Of a DNA stretch of 64,000 nt, positions 12,551 to 23,167 are shown one piece after another; the stretch's first letter is position 1, and every line of letters starts with the position of its first letter. Position numbers and translations under genes: made by a program. Source of the DNA: Icerya purchasi (lineage: Eukaryota; Arthropoda; Insecta; Hemiptera; Monophlebidae); assembly GCA_039619475.1 (NCBI GenBank), contig CM077116.1, positions 106,499,164-106,563,163 of the forward strand. Direction: 5' to 3'. The notes below the pieces were generated by a model. The model had not been told where the DNA came from. It made no database searches and was given only the letters and a program-made list of their open reading frames with translations.

Positions 12551-13420
12551 ATGAGAATAAGTCCAACATCCACTTCAAATTCGATTACCGTCCTTTGGTT
12601 GGCCTCAAAATCCCTTTTCCATAAATTACATGTAATCTTTTGTTTCAAATTCACGCGTAATCCAGCATGCTTATCTTATCTATTTGTGGATTTTACTCCA
12701 ATTAAAACGCCTTATACTCGCGTACCTGAAATTATACTGCCATTTTATGTTGTCATATTTCATTCTCGTTCTATATAATTTCCATGATTGGGTCCTTCAA
12801 CTTTCCAGAATTTTTACATCCCCTCGGAACATTTCAGATCTATTTTTCCAGCTGCAGAGAAACAAAGAATTCCACAGCATTATCAATTTTGTATTTTCTT
12901 CACATATAACCATTTTTATTAATGGTTCAAAGAGACCTATGTTGGTGTGCCGTTTTCTTTTTCCTCTTTATATCGGTCTGTCTAACCTTTTCTTTCAAAC
13001 TATGGTTTCTCAACTTCGTCACTTTCTTATTGTCCCACATTTATTCGTCTGCCACCTTTTAGGTCATTCTCTACTCTCTACTGCTGTCACTTCTTTTTTA
13101 ATTTCTCTTTGGTCTTTTCCCCTCATTGCTTTGATGATGCTAATCATTTAACTTTTGAATTTACTCTCTTTTTATTATTCCAATTTGTTGAAACATGGTC
13201 ACCTGAAACCATATTATGTTTCTTATATCTCGTTCTTTCCTCATCTGTCCATAATGTTTACTATTAATTCTTTCGCTAACTATTTTTCTACATCCGATCG
13301 GATTAAAATCTTAATTTTAAGCTTTGTTACTTTCGCTAAAAGTCTTTTGTTAACAAATCCCCCCCCCCCTCCAAAGAACAAAAACAGTAGATTGTATGCT
13401 AATAACATTTTCTATTTTTA
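12551..13420 (+). mobile_element. Decayed I-group LINE, connection, RNase H and C-terminus
   Basis: Shifting + strand frames match the order seen in the better-preserved I-group LINE at 23-28.5 kb. First comes RISPTSTSNS, like the RTSPTASLNCESG motif after the RT. Then FHDWVLQ..I..S....S aligns with the PPWLFLTPDINLNLIHLPKS linker, followed by TIFINGSK, a degenerate form of the RNase H TDGSK motif. Finally a LLLTNPPPPP stretch corresponds to the THSYLL..PPLC segment. There are many frameshifts and stops, and the RT is not recognisable. It is a relic with no coding capacity. Confidence 0.5.
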
Positions 13421-14609
13421 GGTCGATATCGTTTGCGACCTTATTTGCGGTCCCCGTATTCGTATTTTAACGTATTGAAGAAGGTTTTGTTTCCAAACAT
13501 CAGATGGTATATAGTAAGATGCTGTTTCATACGGCTTTTGAAGTCAATGCAATCGGTGAAAATATCGATTAGAAATTAGTATATATATATATATATATAA
13601 ATAATTAGAACCCTTTCACATTTCTCCCCCGTTCTTTCGTCAGAGTTAAAATCGATTGAAATGCTGTTAATATTGCAGTTAGTTTACGTGAAGGCACTCT
13701 TACTTGTTCGGGTTCTTTACATTCTCTAGCTAATGTAAAACAATTTCGTGTTTACACGGTTCAATTGCCAAAACTATTATCTCCATTTTATTACGTGCTA
13801 CCAATCGTTAGTTTTTATACGGGTAACGAGTTATCATGGTGACCCCCCTGACGGTTAATCGATCTGTTAAGGAAACATTCATCTACTTCAAACCCTCGCA
13901 TTGTGTGGATTAGACGGAAAAATTAAAAAACAACGAAATAATAACAAAATCTCCTCCCCACGAATAACAAGCTACGTCTAATTTGGAATTCCGTTTTTTC
14001 CTGGACCATCTCACACCGGAAAAAGAGAAAAAATCGTTCGATGCCGTTTTGGGCATTGGTAATACATAAATTTCACGTTTCTACATCCTATATTATTGGA
14101 TACTGCGAATTCTGACATGTCCAAATCGCTATACATCATTCTTCTCCATCCTTCTCCAATGCTTGAAATTGTCTAAAATGTAATCTAGGTTCTCTCTCAT
14201 ATTATCTCCTTCGGAACTTCTTGTAAGCTCTGAAAGTTCACTTATCCGTTTTACCTAATTGCTTAAGTTTTTATAAAATTTCCATGCCTCCGGCCTTTGT
14301 TGCCATACGCGATACGGTAATGTAAAAAAGTTATGTAAATACGCGTAAACCAGTTAAAAATACTGATAGACTTTAATACTGAATTTTATGTGATTCGGTC
14401 TAAAAAACTAATAAAGATAAATTATTTTCTACGAATTTATCTAGATCTCGTTTTGGACGAATATAAGGAATCTCATTTTATTTCGAAATATATCGATTTA
14501 TTGATCCAAAATTTATATGCTTATATTTAATTTTTGAACGTACTCACTGAGAGGATCGACTTATTTTCATTTTATTCATTTTGTGGAATTCTATGGAAGA
14601 AAAGTTCTT
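13421..14609. other. No supported gene
   Basis: A (TA)n run lies at about 13,579-13,600. Otherwise this is unremarkable AT-rich sequence with no frame or RNA gene I can support. Confidence 0.5.
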
Positions 14610-14623
14610 AATGGAAGCGCCAT

Positions 14624-15123
14624 AACAGATCAATAAAATTAATTCAAGTAGTATACGACTTTGGCAACTCGGATGTGATAAATCAAAAACTGGAAAAGTA
14701 ACACGGGAAATAGTTCCAAACTTAGAAGGAAGACTACAAATGAAACATTTTTATACCGATTATAACTTCACACAATTTTTAACCGGACATGGAAATATAA
14801 TGGGGTGTCTATATGAAACGATTTAAAATTGCTGAAACAGACATCTGTATAGACTGTAAAGAGGAAACAGACGATTAACATTCGATTTTCGAATGCAGTA
14901 AGTTTAAAAACGAAAGAGAAAAACGGAAAATAATAAAAAAAAACAATAACCGAAATACGTAAAAAAAACTTTTTTAATTTGATCAGCTTTGTCAACCATG
15001 TAATGAATAACAAAACAAAACACATCAACAACAAATAATAACAGTAACAATCAGAAACTCTGGCTGAAAAACCGTAAGGTAAAGCGGAGTAAATAAATAA
15101 ATAAATAAAAAATAAATAAAAAA
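14624..15123 (+). mobile_element. 5'-truncated R1-like LINE fragment with 14-bp target duplication
   Basis: The insert is bounded by AATGGAAGCGCCAT at 14,610-14,623 and again at 15,124-15,137. Its + strand reads TQFLTGHGNI in the first half, followed by a C..C zinc-like segment in another frame. This is the C-terminal signature of R1-type ORF2 proteins, also seen intact at 57.4-60.4 kb as TQFLTGHGRF. The end is an A-rich tail of AATA units, typical of target-primed insertion. Several frameshifts show the copy is old, although the duplication is still perfect. Confidence 0.8.
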
Positions 15124-15184
15124 AATGGAAGCGCCATTTCTATTAATCTTCCATTTTTGCCTTTCAGATAATTTATGCAGGGCT

Positions 15185-15560
15185 AATGATTTTTTTTTTC
15201 TCCATTAACGTGCCATATAGAGCGGCTAGGCTAGAAGCACGGAAAAATATGCACTATACTCGTAGTAATGGTAATAGGTCTGTTTCTTTAAGAAATCTGA
15301 AAAATCTAGAGATTATTCTTTCATCATCACCGAGGAGAAGCTCTGTAAGTGATGAAGGGTAAGCGAATTTTACTCGTATCGTTTTGTACGGCGGGCAGTC
15401 GATGAAGGGGTGTTGAATGGTCAATGAAGCAATGCAGCGATCACATTGAGGCGGTACGTTCTTATTTAAAAGGTACGAATGAGTGATGGTAGTATGGCCA
15501 ATGCAGACCCAACACAAAGAGCGGTTTCCCCTCTACGGCTGGATCTTACTGATTTAAATT
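15185..15560 (-). mobile_element. I-group LINE 3' fragment
   Basis: On the minus strand a frame covering 15,254-15,517 reads CIGHTTITHSYLLNK, then PPQCDRC and IQHPFIDCPPY. This is the C-terminal zinc-like tail of I-group ORF2. Just upstream, another frame shows PSRRG, as in the related copy at 62.6 kb (PSRKEE). The 3' UTR contains GGCACGTTAATGGAG just before an A-run, a terminal motif shared with copies at 49.8 and 62.57 kb. The 5' boundary near 15,560 is approximate, and I found no target duplication. Confidence 0.75.
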
Positions 15561-17395
15561 GATAGCAACGAAAGAAATAGTTTTGTGCACAATCTGATAG
15601 CGTCGGGTTCTATTGTTGCAAATTCTTTAAACAATATTACGCTACTATTACTCTAGTGAAAAAGATGTTTGCCCGAATTTACCATCAGAAGAGATTAATT
15701 GAAAACACGTATTTCTCGGTGCATATGGAATAACGAAATGCCGAATTATTGCTTTTATGTATGCGCAAATTGCAAATCATATTTTTAAAAAAAAACTATA
15801 AAATAGCGGGTCTAAAGAGGTTGGAAGTTTTTCTCTCCATCTCAGTAAATCAGTACCGTTAAGTTAATGCGTTTTTACACATAATGTTTCGGGTATTTTT
15901 CTATAACTGAAATAGGCATTCTTCATCCACGGTTACTGAAATTTAAAGTGTCAGAAATCCGTTCGCTACGTAAAAGAATTGTCCAATTCATTACACAATT
16001 TTTTTTTCTCGATAAAAACTAATGGTATACAATTTTTTACTGATACTGTCTTGTTTCGGTTTCTTTTGGCATTATATAATTGTAATGTTTGCAATAAAGT
16101 CATACCTAAATTTAGTTCGAAAAACATTCCAACTAGCGGATGGTGCAAATATTACTTTCTTTTGTTTCCTATTCTATTTTTGTATTATCATTGTTGTTTT
16201 GAATTCGTATTTCGTTATTCATCCAAGATTTTGTAGCGGTTTGATTGGTGTCCAGCATCAGTGTCCATTTATCTTTGCTTATAGCAGTTTTAAAGTATGT
16301 TCGTATTCGCTTCATAATATATGTGTGCCGCCTAGTCGGTATGATTGACCTCGAACATGCTAATTGTTCTCGCTATTAATTCCTGTTTTACTTATTTTCT
16401 TACTGTTTCCATACTGTAATTATTCTCTTCTTCTAACAATCACGTATTTCTTTTCGATTTATTTGAAGTTTAACTTGTTTTTCGTACTTATACTTTTTAA
16501 TTTTCTTTGGAAAAGTATACATTTTCTTTAAAGTCGTATATGCTCTAACTATATTTTTAGCAACTCCTTGTTAAATCTTTGCCATGTATAGGGTCTTCAC
16601 TATTTGCACATACCTGTTAGTTAGCGATTTACATTTGATTTCACTAAATCCCGTGCCTGACTTTCTTTCCTCTATAATATATACGACAATTTGGCGACAC
16701 TGGAATTGCACACCGTTGTTTACCTGGCCAACGGTTTAAAAAGGTTTAGTAATCTAAACGCTCAAATTGCGCACCGGAAGTTTGCTGGTATTGAATACAA
16801 AAAAACGAACGAAAAGGGCACCGGGACCATGATATTTGTTGGACTCGGTGGTTCCAAAACTGATGGCCGCTTTATCGTGTAGAATGTTCAATGGCTTTCA
16901 ACATTTTTACGCATTGTATACTTAAAAAATAAATTTTTAATCCGCCAACGAAAAACAATAACACCGATTTATGTATTACAAAATATTTTTTCTATAACGA
17001 TGGTTTATTAAAAAATATTTCAAAATACGTCAGGTTAATTTTAAAAATATATACTAATTTTTCAAACTTCCAGTTTCATTTTTCGTTTACGAAACAAATA
17101 TTATATACTTCTGATAAATGACTGTGATATATTTATGTTCTCATTTATTTTTTAATTATTAAAAATTGATTCTGGCTTTTGCAATTTTCTAGTTAGCTTA
17201 ACCATCAGTGTAATTTAACATACATCTAACGGTTGTCTATTTACATTTATGATATTTTATTTTTCTGTTATTATAATGATGCTTAATTTGTCGAATTTGA
17301 AAATTTCATACGGTCATCACATTTGTATTTTATGTATATTAATCAGCTGATATGAATGTATTTTGTATTAATGTGAAACACAAGCTTCATGAAAT
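15561..17395. other. No supported gene
   Basis: AT-rich sequence with short hydrophobic frames typical of T-rich DNA. One 63-codon frame at 16,691-16,882 (+) has a more protein-like composition, with GTGTMIFVGLGGSKTDG near its end. I recognise no family and would not call it a gene. Confidence 0.45.
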
Positions 17396-17410
17396 ATAAT
17401 ATTCCGCGCA

Positions 17411-18800
17411 CTAAAAATTCTGTTAAAAATAGGGATAATAAGACCAATATACAAAAGCGGGGATAAAAAACTCTATGAAAACTATAGACCAATTACATTC
17501 ATTTCAATTATTGCGAAAGTGGTTGAGCATTATGTAGGTCATCACCTTAAAATGTACCTGGAAGAGAACAATCTAATATTTCATAACCAATTTGGGTTTA
17601 AAAGGGGAAATATATGATAACACTGCTCAGGACATTTACATCTGATATAAATAAAGGGTTAGCATCCGGAAAACAATTTCTGGTAGTTTTTTTAGATCTT
17701 ACTAAGGCTTTTAATTTAGTTGATAGGAAAATTTTGATAGAGGATTTAATTAAAATTGGAATAAGAGAGAAATTTCTTAATTGGCTTCGAGGTTATTTAC
17801 ATGAAAGGGAATGCTTAGTGAAAGTTGGGAATGAATATAGCGATATAGGGAAAACGAAATATGGATTAGGACAAGGAACTATATTAGCCCCGTTACTGTT
17901 TTTAATTTACCTGAATTCCGTCCAAAACTGTTTTATGAATGCCAAAATTTACGCATATGCCGACGATATTGCTCTGGTAATGGAACACCGGGACATAGAA
18001 ATTGCGGAAAGGATTCTTCAAGAGGACTTGAATAAGGTCTGCAGATGGGTACACGACAAAAAATTAGTAATAAATGCCAAGAAATCAAAATTTATGTATG
18101 TAAGAACATCAAGTAGGTTTAGAAAGTTCATTCCCAAAATAGTAATGCATAATGTAGATAGTCTTCATGGAGCGGAAGTTTGCTGTTGTGACCCGATAGA
18201 AACGGTTGATAATTTTAAGTATCTTGGAATTACATTTGATAAGGCGTTAATATGGAGAGGTCACATTGATAATATTGCGAGGAAAATCATGCAGACTATA
18301 CCGGCTTTATACAAATTAAAACAGGTTATGAATTACAAAACCATGAGATCTTATTAATAATGTCTAGAATCAGATACGGAATTGAAATTTGGGGGGAGGC
18401 AAAAAAAACGGAATTAAGGAAAATTATTAAGCTACAAAAAAGATGTTTAAAAATAATTTTACCGAACTGGAGAAATACGAATCTCACAACGGATACTACT
18501 TGGTGGTGGGATAATAATAAAGAAATGTCTCCAAAAATGTTTTTTTATTACAGTAAACTATTAAGATATAAAACAGGAAAAAGAATATTACCGACAAGAG
18601 AAAAGGTTTATGAGACTAGAAACTATGACAAATTATCTATTATAAGACCTAAAGGGGTTAACAATAAAATTGACAATGTTGAAGAGGAAATTTGGAGTCA
18701 AATTTTGGGTAACATACCAAAGGAAATTAAAGACGAAGACAATTTGAAAATATGGAAAGACAAAATTAAAATTTGGTTGATAGCGTGGTGCAAAGATTAA
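17411..18800 (+). pseudogene. Reverse transcriptase of a CR1-like LINE, frameshifted
   Basis: Three overlapping frames together make one RT domain. 17,411-17,614 reads GIIRPIYKSGD, then NYRPITFISIIAK and HNQFGFKRG. 17,614-18,357 carries FLVVFLDLTKAF, the GLGQGTILAPLLFLIY region and the catalytic AYADDIAL box (residues 115-118 of that frame), then the FKYLGITFD thumb. 18,360-18,800 continues with RIRYGIEIWGEA and the C-terminal tail. The breaks are a frameshift near 17,610 and another at the TAA at 18,355-18,357. No endonuclease or RNase H is present in this truncated copy. The motif spacing and GIR..F..W..GYL segment favour a CR1-type LINE, but related clades remain possible. Confidence 0.75.
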
Positions 18801-19106
18801 AAAAAGAATAGACGAAGGAAAGAAACAAGGAGAATAATTATAAATAAGGTACATCAAAAATTAAAAAAGATACATAAAGAAAAAAATGCACGATAGCTCC
18901 TTTCTTTAGCTGCATACATTTTGGCTTACGAGTAAATATTGCTTTAGAATGTGTGTTGGGCATGAATGTATTTGTTTTAAAAATGAGATGTAATTCAGTG
19001 AAAATAAAAGCTAAAGTATAATTAAGTAATAGATATAAGATCAATACAATGTGTTAGCATTAAGATGTATTATATTTGTGAATAAACGATATAATTATGT
19101 TGGGAA

Positions 19107-19132
19107 CCCACAGACGGGCATTTGCCTTGTGG
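19107..19132 (+). other. Hairpin in LINE 3' UTR
   Basis: CCCACA, then GGC, a short loop, GCC and TGTGGG form a compact two-stage stem about 20 bp before the A-run of the CR1-like LINE. Such 3' hairpins can be recognised by the element's own reverse transcriptase. That role is inferred from position only. Confidence 0.5.
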
Positions 19133-19206
19133 GACCCACAAATTATTTAAATAAAAAAAAAAAAGAAATTATTGTAATTTACATTATTTTATATAATATT
19201 CGCGCA

Positions 19207-20719
19207 AAAAATTATTCTATTTTATGTAACATTCCTTAAATGTGTACGTTTCCAGATTGTTCAAAATATTTAGAATAAGAACCGTACTGCTAACGGGATG
19301 ATGATAGCCTATTTTTCGCAAACCGTTAAGGAGGTTTTTTCTAAGCAACCGAAATGTTATTCCAATTAGCAAACGTTCCCCATCGAGATATGATGAGACA
19401 TTTTGGAAGTCACTGAAAGAGCGATTTCTTATTTTATTCCTTCATCGATTTCATAAAATCCGGAGTATTTTTTTTTAAAGCAGTGCGCAATTCGAGTTCT
19501 CAGCAGGCGGGCTATTTCGGGTCGGTGCGCAATTCGAGTCCGACTTGTCACTGTGTGAAGTGTTGGTGCGCAATTCGGGTGTCCCTGACAATTTTTGTAT
19601 TCAAGGTTTTTTTCACCTTATAGTTTTCCTTGTTATATTATCAGTTCTGCTTCTGTACTATTTTCAATTTTTATCATATGCTTGTCAGTCTTTCTTTTTA
19701 TCTCATCTATTTCTGTTTTGTATTTGTCTTTAACTTTTTCTATTTTAATTTTCCGTAAATTCCGTATTTCGGAATGTTGTTATTTTATTTAAGTGATTTC
19801 ATCGAGTAATGTGCTATTAGCCAAGGGCTCCGGAGTCGGACCTAAAAAAAAAAAGAAGCTCAATTTTTGCTGCCGGGTATTCAATTTATTTTCTACTTAC
19901 ATATTTGCTGATCGATATATAAACAATATGATATTAGTTTTTATATCAGCTCCCTTTTTGCGACGCTTATATTTATTGCATTGCGTTAGCCTCTAGTTTC
20001 TTTTATTTTTATTTTCTCGTTCGACAATAATAGAATTGAAATCTCCCATTAATCGCAAATTTATTGTCTCTTCTGTATGATTATATCTTCAATACCCTAT
20101 TATCCCGATAGTCGCTTCTTGATATTTATGCTTAGTACGCATACTTTTGTATTACCCTACTCTACTTACATATCCCCATTCGTTTCACCAGGATTCTGTC
20201 GTCTATATACATAGGTTATATGTTACATTGTAGCCAATCACTTTCTTGTGCAAGTATCTTCGCTGTATAACATTCTAAATCAGAATGCGTTCAGATTTCT
20301 CGGTATGTTCATTTTATATTCTTTTACAGTTTGAATTCTAATATTTATTTCTCTTCGAAAGATTCACGAGTTCCGTGTTTCGAATTTTATTTTCCATTCC
20401 GGGTGATTCTCATCGCTTTTTTTGTCGTTAATATTCTGGTATTTATTTTTTCAAGTTGATGAATTTTACTATCATTTTGCAGTCTATGACACAGAGAAGT
20501 TTCCTGAGTCGTTACTGCTCCTTATCAATGGAATCTGCACCATATGATCAGCGAATACCAGACAGGTCTACGAAACTGGCATCTTTAATTTTCCTAACGC
20601 TAAACAGCTAGAGAAAAGAATAATATAAAATTTTAAAAAATGGAAAAAATGCCCCGCTAAAAATCGCATTTGAATAACTCCATCTGTTGGATGCGGATAG
20701 CTCGCGATCATGTAAGATT
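19207..20719. other. No supported gene; triple short motif
   Basis: GTGCGCAATTCGAGT occurs at 19,483 and 19,525, and as GTGCGCAATTCGGGT at 19,566, spaced 42 and 41 bp. The rest is T-rich with no coding frame I can support. Confidence 0.45.
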
Positions 20720-21800
20720 TTTTTTTATTAATATTTTTTTTAATGGGTCTTTCAACGAGGACACTAGGCCAGGAAATGGGAAGAAGGAGCAAATGAAGTT
20801 ACATTCTTTTAAGGACAGAGGATAAACATAATTCGAGGGCAGGAGTAACAGAAGTAGAGGAAAGCAATATAGGGATACCGAGTTTTAGTACAGTGGAAGG
20901 ACGATCGTTTAGCAGAAAAGGACGAACACTAAAACAAAACATGATATTAGAGTCACAAGGAATGTGTATGTGGAAGGGGGACGAAAAGGACAAAATGGAG
21001 TACAAGCAGGTGAGAAGCGAGAAAATGGTTCAGGAAGAATGATTAAAGCGAAAACAACATAGAGCCTAGATTGTGAAACCCTTAAGAGAGAGCAAGTATA
21101 AAACCCTGGGCGAGAAGGAAGAGATGGTTGAATAGTAAAAGGAACCGGCGTTAGAAAGTGAAGAAAAATAGGAATTGGAACAGGTAATTTATGGTGAGAA
21201 GAACAATATTACGAGCTAAAAATGTGTCACTGGAATGGAAAAAATGGTCCGAAGTATCTACTATCTGATTGCCCTCAATGCCCAAATCACTAGGAATCTA
21301 CAGAAGATCGATTTCGATCGAACGAAGAAGGAAAATATTCGATGAGTAGTTTCCTGAAAACAGGTTTAAAATCCAAACCAAAGCCATATAGAAGTACATT
21401 GTATATCATCAAGAAGAAATCAACGTTAACAGTCAAAATGTCTCACGAGATTATCATGATGTTAAATACCAGATCGAGGAAAGAAATTATGTTTATATAG
21501 TGATAGGATAAGCTAACAGCGGACCATTGGGGAACTTCGGGATATTGGAAAAATCGTTTATATAAGTCGAGAAAGGTTGATTACGAGGAAAAGGACCAAA
21601 GTTCTCAGGCTGACAGTAAAATGCTTCGAAGTATTTTAATGAGGGGGTACCTAACAAGAAAATTTAATTAACTGATGAGGAAAATGTATGTGCACCAAGT
21701 ATTGTGCGAAAGGCTGTACGGTGCGCTGAGTTAAGAAATTTAAGTAAGAAAGAGTTAGCTTATGGGTATTCTTGAGTCTCGTAATTCTAAAGATTTGTAC
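20720..21800 (-). mobile_element. Decayed I-group LINE, RNase H to 3' end
   Basis: The minus strand is pyrimidine-rich and shows RNase H debris near 21,260-21,310: IPSDLGIEGNQIVD, matching the WIPSH.G..GNE..D motif. Lower down is a degraded C-terminal tail in which LPHTHSL resembles the IGHTRLTHS segment. The 3' side ends around 20,720 in A-rich minus-strand sequence. Every frame is broken repeatedly. Boundaries are approximate and no target duplication was found. Confidence 0.45.
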
Positions 21801-23070
21801 ATGGAAAGAAAAGTTTTCAGATAGATATATCGTTTGATAAATACTTAAGCATAGGTATAAATTTGTGATATTTAACTTTATGATTGGTTATGTGAGAACC
21901 GCAGAATAATTTATGCTAAAACCGTAATCCAAGAAACTTGGTAATAGGGGAAGAGTATTTTCAAGATTTAACAAGATGATAGGTTTGAGGTCCCTTCTAG
22001 AAATCAACGCAGATTGACTTTGACGAAGAAAAAACAAGACCGTTTTGCAGTTTGATAATAGTTTTTCATAGAATAATTAAATCGCAATGAATAAGCAAAA
22101 ATATCGAATTGGATCCTAGTAATCCATGCAAATAACGTGCGAAATATAACGACGGTAAGATTATGAAAAAAAATAATAATAATAAAATAACGGTGCCGTC
22201 ACAGAAACAATTGCATAATAACAATTTTTTTGTTTCTTTTTTTCATTAAATTTGAAAATAAAATTTAAAACGAATTCGTTCATTGAATAATCTCGCTGTG
22301 TAAAGAAGAAATAATCAAATTCGAGAACCTTTTCATAGCAGAAAAAATCATTTAAAACCAGGGGGCGCAAAATAAAATTTATCAAAAAAAAAAAAAAAAA
22401 TTAATTTCAGATTCCAGTTACGAAATGACGACTAGCAAATAATAAAATACCGGAGTTTAAGAAAAATTTTACAGTGAAGTATCCGCTGTTGTGAAAGTTT
22501 TATTGAAACGGAAATCAGCATGAATAACGCGAACATCAAATAGCTGAGCATTACGTCAAACAAAATGAAAGCCTTCAAATTTTTTTTTTTATAAATAAAT
22601 TCGAAAAGCCTACAACTTGTTTTTAAAAAAAATTTAAAAGCCCGTTACATAAAGGACATCATTCCGCCTATATTTCAATTAAATGAAGTTCAATGAAACT
22701 GGAAAAATATGTTTTGTACTGCTGAAATTAAAGTTAAAGAAAAAGCTGGGAATAATCGAGTACATACATTTTTGGTTTTTTCGTCTACGGCAGGGGGATT
22801 CTTAATGTTCTCTTTAGGAAATTTTTATTTTAAATCGTAAAAATTATTTTTAAAAAAACTTTTACACTTACAAGAGAAGAAACGAAAAAAAAAATATATA
22901 TACTTACATATGACTATTAAAAAGTGAAGTAATAATCATTAATTATTTTTACTTCAGAAACGTTTAAAAATATTTATTAATTGGAATGCGATGGTCATAA
23001 AATTTTTAAACCTGCTTTTTAATGAAATAGGGTGATAATCATCTAGGAGAAGAGGATTTTTATTTCTCTT
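21801..23070. other. No supported gene
   Basis: Mixed AT-rich sequence with homopolymer runs. I see no coding frame, RNA gene or transposon end. Confidence 0.45.
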
Positions 23071-23167
23071 CATTAGAAGGTATTATTATTATTATTATTA
23101 TTACATTAAACGGTACAGGCGCCGGCTGCACAAACGGGCCATATGCGCCCGGGGAACGGAAGGGATA

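Larger units (their letters stand above)
17411..19192 (+). mobile_element. 5'-truncated CR1-like LINE with ~14-bp target duplication
   Basis: ATAATATTCCGCGCA at 17,396-17,410 and ATAATATTCGCGCA at 19,193-19,206 flank the copy, differing by one base. The copy starts inside the reverse transcriptase and runs through the ORF end to a 3' UTR with a strong hairpin (about 19,107-19,132) and an A12 run at 19,153-19,164. The short AT-rich segment between the A-run and the duplication could be part of the tail. Confidence 0.75.

Noticed and set aside
12684..13151. 155-codon ORF as a host membrane protein
   Set aside because: Part aligns by motif order to the I-group linker and RNase H region. The hydrophobic appearance comes from T-rich decayed sequence.
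16022..16348. 108-codon hydrophobic ORF
   Set aside because: T-rich composition gives long hydrophobic frames by chance. An overlapping second frame is open over much of the same stretch.
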